Shown here piece by piece: positions 30,778 to 38,504 of a DNA stretch of 45,673 bases. The stretch is taken from contig JANXUM010000392.1 in the NCBI GenBank assembly GCA_025356215.1, forward strand, positions 1-45,673, in the 5' to 3' direction. This DNA is from Bryobacter sp. GTDB taxonomy: Bacteria > Acidobacteriota > Terriglobia > Bryobacterales > Bryobacteraceae. Both the position numbers and the translations under genes were made by a program. The notes beneath the pieces were generated by a model. The model ran no database searches. It saw only the letters and a list, made by a program, of their open reading frames with translations, and had not been told where the DNA came from. Within the stretch, counting starts at the first letter, position 1. Every line of letters starts with the position of its first letter.

Positions 30778-32116
30778 GCAGCTCTACCTGTTGTTTGCCG
30801 TGGTGCTGGCGGTGCGCCTCACCAATCTGCGGATCCTTTGGATTGAAGAGGCGTATCCGATGACGGCGGCGATCCAGATGTTGCAGGGGCGCTTGCCCTA
30901 TGTGGATTTCTGGTTCGACAAGCCGCCTTTGAGCGCGGCATTTTACTTGTTGTGGGGGGCGAGCCCGGGCTGGGTTTTGAGGCTTGCGGGAGCCTTGTAC
31001 GTTACACTCTGCGCGTGGCTAGCGTCGCGGCTGGGGGGGCGTTACGCGGCTTGGCTGTTGGCCATCTATCTGAGCTTTGGGATCCCGTCGGCGGTAATGG
31101 CGTTGGCACCGGATTTGCTGCTGGTTGCGCCGCATCTGGCGGCGGTGTGGCTGGCGCAGACTGGGAGGCCGTGGCTGGCCGGGCTGATGAGCGGCGTCGC
31201 GTTGTTGGCTCATACGAAGGGTTTGATTGTGTTGGCGGCGGCGTTGCTGTGGTCTCCAAGCTGGCGGACCTTGGCGGGGTTTGCGGCGTTGTTGCCGCTG
31301 CAGGCCGTGATGGGGCAGGCTTACTGGCAGCAGGTTTGGTGGTGGGGGCGGGTGTATTCCTCGACCACTTTCGTCGTCAATCCGCTGCTTGAGTTTGTGC
31401 GGCGCACGGGCAATTGGATTGGGTTTCAATCGGCGGCGGTGGTGGCGGCTTTCCTAGGCTATCGCCAGATCGATTGGCGGCATTGGGCTTGGTTGGGGTT
31501 GTCGCTGGCGAGTGTCGCGATGGGGTTGCGGTTCTTTCCGCGTTACTACTTCTTTTTGCTGGTGCCTGTGGTGGTGCTGGCTGGGCGGGCGCTGGAAGGG
31601 ATGCCGCGCAATTGGCGGATTGCGGTGATGGCGCTGACGCTGATTCCGGTTGCCCGGTTTGCTCCGCGCGATGTGCAGCTTGCGCTGGGGAATGAGCGCT
31701 GGGACGATCTGGCGCTGTTTCACGATAGCCGGGAGATCGCGAAGATCATTCAGGAGCGCGCTTCGGCCAAGGATACGATTTTCGTTTGGGGATACCGCCC
31801 GGACATTGACGCGCTGACACGGCTGCGGGGCGGGACGCCTTATCTGGAGAGCCAGCCGTTGGACTGCGTTTTTGCCGATCGCCATTTGCGGGAGTTGAAG
31901 ACGATGCCGAACTTGGGATGCGAGGATCGGTTGAAGCGGTTGCGCGAGTATGAGCCGAATTGGCTGGTGGATGGGTTGGGGCCGTCGAACCCGAGGTTGC
32001 GGCTGGAGGCTTATTACCCGTTGCAGGGTTATGAGTTGATCGCCAGGACGCCGAGCGCTTATCTGTATCGGCTGGTGCTGCCGCAGAATCGCAATTTGGA
32101 CGCGCGGGTTCGGTAG
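30770..32116 (+). CDS. Multi-spanning membrane protein, GT-C (GT39/ArnT-like) glycosyltransferase family candidate
   Basis: Many TM segments with LPYVDFWFDKPPLSAAFYLLWG near N-terminus and FVWGYRPDIDALTRLRGGTPYL in C-terminal region. Confidence 0.75.
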   Translation: MGRQLYLLFAVVLAVRLTNLRILWIEEAYPMTAAIQMLQGRLPYVDFWFDKPPLSAAFYLLWGASPGWVLRLAGALYVTLCAWLASRLGGRYAAWLLAIYLSFGIPSAVMALAPDLLLVAPHLAAVWLAQTGRPWLAGLMSGVALLAHTKGLIVLAAALLWSPSWRTLAGFAALLPLQAVMGQAYWQQVWWWGRVYSSTTFVVNPLLEFVRRTGNWIGFQSAAVVAAFLGYRQIDWRHWAWLGLSLASVAMGLRFFPRYYFFLLVPVVVLAGRALEGMPRNWRIAVMALTLIPVARFAPRDVQLALGNERWDDLALFHDSREIAKIIQERASAKDTIFVWGYRPDIDALTRLRGGTPYLESQPLDCVFADRHLRELKTMPNLGCEDRLKRLREYEPNWLVDGLGPSNPRLRLEAYYPLQGYELIARTPSAYLYRLVLPQNRNLDARVR

Positions 32117-32125
32117 AATTTGAGC

Positions 32126-32731
32126 ATGGCGTTCACTATCGACGAAGCCTTTCTGCCGGCGACGCTTACCGCGCCTCCGATGACGGATGAGCAGTTCGCC
32201 GAGTTCTGCGCCGAACATCCCGACTTGTTCTTTGAAGTCACCGCCGAAGGCATAATCATCGTGTCGCCCCCCAATTACTCGCTCACTGGAACGCGGAACT
32301 CCAAAATTACCAAGCAGCTCGAAACCTGGGCCGAGGTGGATGCGCGGGGGGCCACTAGCGATTCCTCCACTGGGTTCGTACTCCCATCCGGTGCACGCCG
32401 TTCGCCCGATGCAGCCTGGACTTCAAACGCCAAGCTTGATTTGCTCAGTGCCGAGAGCTTAGAGGGCTATTGGCACCTCTGCCCCGATTTTGTAATCGAA
32501 CTCAAATCCAAGACCGACCGTATCCGCACGCTCCGCGAGAAGATGCAGGAGTGGATCGCTAACGGCGCGAGCCTTGCGTGGCTGATTGATCCCGAGACGG
32601 AGAGCGTCGAAGTTTACCGCCCGGATCAGGAGCCGGAGATGTTTTTGAAAGTCGACGCGGTGGTGGGCGAGGGCCCTGTGGATGGCTTTACTCTCGATCT
32701 CAAACCCGTTTGGCATCCCTTGGCGCGCTAG
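32126..32731 (+). CDS. Uma2 family endonuclease (DUF820, PD-(D/E)XK-like)
   Basis: MTDEQFAEFCAEHPDLFFEVTAEGIIIVSPP, GARRSPDAAWTS, CPDFVIELKSKTDRIRTLREKMQEWIANGASLAWLIDPETESVEVYRP. Confidence 0.93.
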   Translation: MAFTIDEAFLPATLTAPPMTDEQFAEFCAEHPDLFFEVTAEGIIIVSPPNYSLTGTRNSKITKQLETWAEVDARGATSDSSTGFVLPSGARRSPDAAWTSNAKLDLLSAESLEGYWHLCPDFVIELKSKTDRIRTLREKMQEWIANGASLAWLIDPETESVEVYRPDQEPEMFLKVDAVVGEGPVDGFTLDLKPVWHPLAR

Positions 32732-32785
32732 CGAGCATTACGATCCGCGTTGCCGCGTTCCCCGGCAAAATGCTAAAGTCGCCGC

Positions 32786-34584
32786 ATGCGTGTTTTGCTT
32801 GTTTGCCTGATTTCTTGCGCCGTTCTCGGCCAAGACGCCAAAGCGCCGATTGACCGCTTCTTTGAGCGCTTTATGGTGGACTGGAGCCGGTTGGACCCGG
32901 ATGCCGCCACGCGTCTGAGAGTTCTGACTCCAGAAGAGCAGACCAAGGCCGCGCGCACTTTAACCTCCGTTTCCGCCCAAGCCAATTCCAAGCGCTTCGA
33001 CTTTCTCGACCGCGCCTTAGACGAGCTGCATGGCTTCGATCGCAAATCTCTCAGCCATTCTCAGCGCGTATCCTATGACATTCTCGATTGGAATTTGTCC
33101 GAAATCAAAGCTTCGCGCGAGGTGCTGTTTGTACGCTACCCGATGAACCAGATGATGGGCGACCAGATTGGGTTGATCGGCGCGCTGACCGAGGGCGTGA
33201 CGATCGCCTCCAAGGCCGATGCCGAGAATCACCTGGCACGGCTGGCGGCTGTGGGTAAGCGTGCCGACGAGTGGATCGCGGGCATCCGCGCCGCGCAGGC
33301 AAAGGGGGTTGTCCCACCTTCATTCATTCTCGAGCGCACCGTAAACCAGTTGCAGAGTTTTGCCGACCCCGCGCCGGCTTCGAACCTGTTCGTAACGTCG
33401 TTTACCGAACGGCTTGCGCAGCTCATGACTCTTCCTGCGGAAGATCGCTCACGACTTGAGGCCGAAGCGGCCCGGATTGTTGGCGAGGTGGTGTATCCGG
33501 CCTGGAAACGGATCGTCGACACCTTGCAGGCGCAGCGCGCCAAAGCAACCGTGGACGCTGGCTACTGGAAGCAGCCGCAAGGCGCAAAAGCCTATGCCGC
33601 CGCACTGCGCTGGTACACCACCACGGACATGACCCCTGACCAGATCCACGATCTAGGGCTGAAGCAAGTCGAGCGCTTTGAGAAGGAGCTTGACGTCGTC
33701 TTAGAGCGCCAGGGCCTGACGAAAGGTAGTGTCGCCGAGCGCTATCGTCAACTGGAGACCAAGCCGGGCGTCGCCTACGAGGATTCGCCGAAGGTTCGTG
33801 AGGCGGTGCTGGCCGACGCCACAAGCTACATCGCGCAATCGGAAGCACGAATGGAAGAGGCCTTCCGGCTACCGGCGCGTTACCCGGTGGTGGTGCGCCG
33901 CACGCCGCTGTTTCGCGAGGCGAGCTCCGCCGCCCAGTACGTTGCGCCGCCAGTGGGTTCCACCCAGTCGGGAATCTTCTATATGCCGATGACGGGGCCC
34001 ACCTTTAGCCGTCTTGGCATGAGGACGCTGGCCATCATGAGGCCGTGCCGGGGCATCACTTTCAGGGTCTGTATCGATCGCAACAGAAGAACGTGCCGCG
34101 ATTCAGGACCGTGGCCTGGGGCAACATCGAGGGGCGCGGGTTTGGTTTCATCTCTGCCTATGGCGAGGGCTGGGGCCTCTATGCCGAGACCTTGGCCAAG
34201 GAGTTGGGTCTGTTTGAGGGGGACGATGTGGGCTTAAGCGGCTATCTGGCATCGGAGTTGTTTCGCGCCGCGCGGCTTGTTGTGGATACGGGGATTCACT
34301 CCAAGCGCTGGACGCGCGATCAGGCCATCGCGTACTTGAAGGCGCGCGAGGTGCGCTCTGGGATGGCCGAGCCGGAAGTGGAGCGCTATGTCGTGATGCC
34401 GGGCCAAGCTTGCAGCTATATGATCGGCGAGATCAAGATTCTTGAACTGCGCGAGCGGGCACGCAAGGCGCTGGGTGCCAAGTTCAACTTGAAGGATTTC
34501 CACGACGCCATTCTGAACGATGGCGCCGTGCCGTTGCAGGTGTTGGACGGGCTGGTGGATGAGTACATCGCCAGCCGCCGATAG
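32786..34584 (+). pseudogene. DUF885 family protein with a single-nucleotide frameshift
   Basis: Two overlapping ORFs (32786-34237 and 34045-34584 frame) form one DUF885 protein if a nucleotide is restored at about 34033: ...GMRTLA / HHEAVPGHHFQGLYRSQQKNVPRFRTVAWGNIEGRGFGFISAYGEGWGLYAE... Confidence 0.85.
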
Positions 34585-35250
34585 TTATTGCGCGAAGCAG
34601 TAGAAGAGGCCGGCGCCGCCGGTGGCCACCAGGTTGGCTTGGCTGCAACCGCGCGAAGGATGGACGGAATTCCAGGACGTGTTACCGCCGCCAGTGCGGT
34701 CGTGATGGCCGACTTGCGCTACACCGTCGCCGTCACTGGTCCAGTTTTTGCAGGTGTGATCGGCACCGTCAGAGTAGGCGCGGCCGTCGGGCATGGAGCC
34801 GGTGAGTACGTCGTGCTGATTGGGCGTGTCGCCGCCGCCGTTGATGCGCGCGCCTTTTTCGGTCAGCGCGGTGAGCTTCTGGAGGTTGTTGCCGAGGCGG
34901 GCTTGATCGAGAGTGTCGCCGTGCAGGTCGGCGAGGTTTTTGGCGACTACCGCGCCGGCCGAGTTGTGCCAGGGGCCTTGGCCGATGCGGTCGCGGGCGT
35001 TAACGGCGGGCTTGCCGTCGGCGGTGTTTGTGCTGAGATAGGCGTGCCAGGTTTTGAGTTCAGAGCCGGCTGCGGCCGCCAGTTTCTGGCAATGCGCGTC
35101 GGCACTGGCGAGACCGCCGAGGTTGGCGCCTTTGCCAGAGCCTTCGCTGGTTAGGAAGAAGCTCATGGGCGGCTTGGGCGGGGTCTTGGGCTGCGGGGCT
35201 TGTGCGTAGGCGGCGGACAGCGCCAGGGTAAAGGTCAGGATCGTTTTCAT
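34585..35250 (-). CDS. Secreted hypothetical protein, lectin/DUF1554-like
   Basis: Signal peptide MKTILTFTLALSAAYAQA; FFLTSEGSGKGANLGGLASADAHCQKLAAAAGSELKTWHAYLSTN...DRIGQGPWHNSAGAVVAKNLADLHG...GGAGLFYCFAQ. Confidence 0.75.
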   Translation of the reverse strand: MKTILTFTLALSAAYAQAPQPKTPPKPPMSFFLTSEGSGKGANLGGLASADAHCQKLAAAAGSELKTWHAYLSTNTADGKPAVNARDRIGQGPWHNSAGAVVAKNLADLHGDTLDQARLGNNLQKLTALTEKGARINGGGDTPNQHDVLTGSMPDGRAYSDGADHTCKNWTSDGDGVAQVGHHDRTGGGNTSWNSVHPSRGCSQANLVATGGAGLFYCFAQ

Positions 35251-35299
35251 CACGGCAATTCTATACGAAGTTTGCGTGGCGTGATAGCCTGACGGGCAG

Positions 35300-37000
35300 A
35301 TGCGCCTGCTGCTGCTTGCTCCGTTTGCCATTGCGCTAGCGCAACCGCCGCAGATCCGCGTGGACACCGGGGCGGACCGGCACGCGATCAGCAAACTGAT
35401 CTACGGCATCAACGAAATGGGCGACGCCGATTCCAGCGGAAGGGACCAGAGCCTGCTGGGGCGGGTGCCTTTCACCGCGCGCCGTTGGGGCGGCGATAAC
35501 TCCGTTGCCTATAACTGGAAGCTGGATGCCGACAACACTGCTGGCAATTGGTTCTTCGAAACCTTTCCCAAAACGAAGTTGAAGCCCGCCATCGCTGACG
35601 ATCTTGGGCTGCCCGCGGGCACCAGCTTTGAGCAGTGGGTGGCGCGCAATCAGAAGGCCGGCGTTAAGTCGTTGGCCACCGTGCCGATTATCGGCTGGAC
35701 GGTGAACTCAAATCGCGCCAAGGACTGCGCCTTTAGCGTGCGCAAGTATGGTCCGCAGAAGCAGACCGACGTCTATGCGCCCGATTGCGGCACCGGCGTC
35801 AAGACCGACGGCAAGACGAACGTGGTCAACGACCCGAACGACGTCTATATGGAGGTTGGACCGGACTTTGCGCAGGAGTGGGTGGCGACGATTGCGGCTC
35901 GTTATGGGTCCACCGACAAGGGTGGCGTTTTCCTCTGGGAGTTGGATAACGAACCCACCTGGTGGCACGCGGTGCATCGCGACATCCATCCGCAGTTTGC
36001 GACGTTTGCCGAAGTGCTGGACCGGAATATCCGCTGGGCCAAGGCGATCAAGGCGGCAGACCCGACGGCGCTGGTGGGCGGGGCGACGCCCCCGGGGTGG
36101 GAGAGTTACTTCTACTCTGCGGCCGATCTCTACGCGGGCTGGGGCACCGGGCCCGACTACAAATACTGGAACAATCCAAGCGACTGCAAGGCCAGCAACG
36201 CCGATGGATCCTGCGATGGGTTCCTTCCCTGGTATTTGCGCAAGATGCGCGAGCAGGAGGAGCAGGGCGGCGTACGGTTGATGGACTATCTCGACATTCA
36301 CGCCTATGTGGGCCCCGATGGATTGCCGGAGGCTTACCAAGCCGCCAAGCCCGAGGTGGAGAAGCTGCGGATGACTTCGACGCGGATCTTCTGGGACCCG
36401 GACTATATGCCCGCGCGCGAGGACATGCGCGGCATGAATCGGAAGTGGGGCACGGGTACGCCGCAGATTGTGCCGCGGATGAAGAAGTGGATCGGCGCCA
36501 ACTATCCGGGCACGAAGCTGGCCATCACCGAATACAACTGGGGTGCTCTGGACAAGATGACGGGGGCGATTGCACAGGCCGATTTACTTGGCATCTTTGG
36601 GCGCGAGGGTGTGGATTTGGCGACGATTTGGGCAAGCGTGCCGCCGGCGAGCCCGGCGGCTTTTGCGTGGAGGATGTTTCTCGACTATGACGGGCAGGGG
36701 ACGGGCTTTGGCACGGTTAGCGTTCAAGGTACGACGACGGACGCCGACACTGTGTCTGTGTTTGCGTCCGAGAACGAGACTGGCACGGTGACCGTGCTGT
36801 TGTTGAACAAGTCGCGCGAGGACATCGAAGTACCGTTTGAGGCACCGGGTCTGGAAAGCCGCCCGATCCGCGTGTGGCGCTATAGCGATGCGAACTTGAA
36901 ACAGATCACGCAGGGCGACGATGTGAACTGGGGCGAGGACCAGCGCGCGAAGATCGCGCTGCCGGCGCTATCCATGACCATGCTGGTGCTGCCCAACTAG
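35300..37000 (+). CDS. Glycoside hydrolase family 44 protein
   Basis: ISKLIYGINEM, TARRWGGDNSVAYNWKLDADNTAGNWFFE, FLWELDNEPTWWHAVHRDIHPQ, LAITEYNWGAL (two acidic catalytic candidates). Confidence 0.9.
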   Translation: MRLLLLAPFAIALAQPPQIRVDTGADRHAISKLIYGINEMGDADSSGRDQSLLGRVPFTARRWGGDNSVAYNWKLDADNTAGNWFFETFPKTKLKPAIADDLGLPAGTSFEQWVARNQKAGVKSLATVPIIGWTVNSNRAKDCAFSVRKYGPQKQTDVYAPDCGTGVKTDGKTNVVNDPNDVYMEVGPDFAQEWVATIAARYGSTDKGGVFLWELDNEPTWWHAVHRDIHPQFATFAEVLDRNIRWAKAIKAADPTALVGGATPPGWESYFYSAADLYAGWGTGPDYKYWNNPSDCKASNADGSCDGFLPWYLRKMREQEEQGGVRLMDYLDIHAYVGPDGLPEAYQAAKPEVEKLRMTSTRIFWDPDYMPAREDMRGMNRKWGTGTPQIVPRMKKWIGANYPGTKLAITEYNWGALDKMTGAIAQADLLGIFGREGVDLATIWASVPPASPAAFAWRMFLDYDGQGTGFGTVSVQGTTTDADTVSVFASENETGTVTVLLLNKSREDIEVPFEAPGLESRPIRVWRYSDANLKQITQGDDVNWGEDQRAKIALPALSMTMLVLPN

Positions 37001-38055
37001 CGCGCGGGGGCCGCGAGGTAAGTAGCCGTGTCTTTGGCCGCCTTTGTCTCGAAGCCGGGCTTTTGCAAGAAGCCGAGATCGCGGAACCAGTCGATGAAAC
37101 GGTATTGCCAGGTGCCGAAGGGCATGTTGGAGCGATCCGTGAGGCCGCCACTCATGCGCGTGCCGTCGCTCAAGGGGTCGCCGGGGTGGCGACCGTTGCC
37201 ATAGAGGTGCATCTCGATGTTGGGAAGGCCAATCGCGAGCATAGCGTTGTAATACTCCATGGCCCAGATGGCATGGCCGCGGTCGCCGGAGCCGCCACAT
37301 ACGATGAAGGCGGGCGGGGTGTTGCGCGGGATGGGCGGCGCGGTGCGATTGCGGGCAAAGGGCGTGGGGCCGGGGTAGATGATACCGACAAAATCCGGGC
37401 GCGAGGAGATGCCCGAGAGCGGGTCCGAGGGGTCGCTGTTCTTTTTATCGAAATCCTCAAATAGAACGGCAGAGGGGGATGAGAGCTCGGCACCGGCCGA
37501 GAAGCCCATGATGCCGATTTTGTTGGGGTCGATGTTCCACTCTTTGGCGTAGGCGCGTACCATGCGGATCGCCTGTTGGGCGTCGTAGACGGCATCGGTC
37601 TGGGCGTTGTAGCCATCCTTGCGCAGGCGGTTGCGCAGGATGATCGTGTTGATGCCGTAGTTGTAGAAGAAGGGCACGAAGTCCGCGCTCTCGCCGCCGA
37701 CGTTGAGCGTATTGTGGCCGCCGCCGGCGACAACGATCACGGCCGCGCCACTGTTGATGCCCCGCTCCACCATGTGCACCTCAATTGAAGGGTTGTGGAT
37801 GTTGACGATGCTGCTGATGCGCCCAGGCACGGCTTGGCTCATGTTGTAGACCTCGGGCTCGCGCACCTTTTCGGCCTTGAGATAGGGCGAGCCAGCGGGG
37901 TAGAGCGGCACGACAATGCCACCGGGAAGGATGGCGCGCGGAGCATAGGGGCCGTCGGTAGCGGGGCCGGGAGAGGGAATGGCGAGGGGCGCGGGAAGGG
38001 GCGGCAGAGGCGCTTTTTGCGCCAGAAGCAGGAGGGAAATCAAAAACGGAGCCAT
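36997..38055 (-). CDS. Alpha/beta hydrolase (acetyl-esterase/xylanase-like), secreted
   Basis: AAVIVVAGGGHNTLNVGGESADFVPFFYNYGINTIILRNRL, IGIMGFSAGAELSS (GxSxG). Confidence 0.87.
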   Translation of the reverse strand: MAPFLISLLLLAQKAPLPPLPAPLAIPSPGPATDGPYAPRAILPGGIVVPLYPAGSPYLKAEKVREPEVYNMSQAVPGRISSIVNIHNPSIEVHMVERGINSGAAVIVVAGGGHNTLNVGGESADFVPFFYNYGINTIILRNRLRKDGYNAQTDAVYDAQQAIRMVRAYAKEWNIDPNKIGIMGFSAGAELSSPSAVLFEDFDKKNSDPSDPLSGISSRPDFVGIIYPGPTPFARNRTAPPIPRNTPPAFIVCGGSGDRGHAIWAMEYYNAMLAIGLPNIEMHLYGNGRHPGDPLSDGTRMSGGLTDRSNMPFGTWQYRFIDWFRDLGFLQKPGFETKAAKDTATYLAAPAR

Positions 38056-38089
38056 GTTAGTGGACTATATCATCGTTCACTAACATGGC
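38051..38089. promoter_or_regulatory. Perfect 12-bp inverted repeat spanning the start codon of the alpha/beta hydrolase; candidate operator or RNA hairpin
   Basis: GCCATGTTAGTG-N15-CACTAACATGGC; the minus-strand start codon (38053-38055) lies in the left arm. Confidence 0.6.
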
Positions 38090-38119
38090 CCCGCTCTTCT
38101 CGAACGAGTAGAGACTAAG

Positions 38120-38503
38120 TTATTCGCCCACGTAGGCGATGCAGTCAATCTCCACTTTCATGGTTGGGTTGGCGAACTTACAACCGATGGTTGTGCGCGC
38201 CGGACGGTCTTTGCCGAAGAACGAAACGTAGACCTCGTTCATTTGTGCGAAGTCCGCCTCGTTGGCGAGATAAACGTTGACCTTGACGACATTGTCGAGC
38301 GAAGCGCCTGAACCTTCAAGAATCCGTTGCATGTTGCCCAACGTGACGCGGGTTTCATGTTGGATGTCTCCGTAGCTCATCTCGCCGCTAGCCGCGTCCA
38401 TGGGGATCTGGCCGGAGACGAAGATGAAGCCCCCGGCCTTGACGGCCGGGGAGTAGGGATTCTTGGGCGTGGGCACGCCGGGTGGAAACAGACGCTCGAT
38501 CAT
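38120..38503 (-). CDS. RidA family deaminase (copy 2)
   Basis: PYSPAVKAGGFIFVSGQIPMDAASGEMSYGDIQHETRVTLGNMQRILEGSG...DRPARTTIGCKFANPTMKVEIDCIAYV. Confidence 0.95.
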   Translation of the reverse strand: MIERLFPPGVPTPKNPYSPAVKAGGFIFVSGQIPMDAASGEMSYGDIQHETRVTLGNMQRILEGSGASLDNVVKVNVYLANEADFAQMNEVYVSFFGKDRPARTTIGCKFANPTMKVEIDCIAYVGE

Positions 38504-38504
38504 A

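Noticed and set aside
32126-32731. Uma2 family gene as evidence for a mobile or defence element
   Set aside because: Uma2/DUF820 genes are common, and no transposase, integrase or inverted repeats flank this copy.
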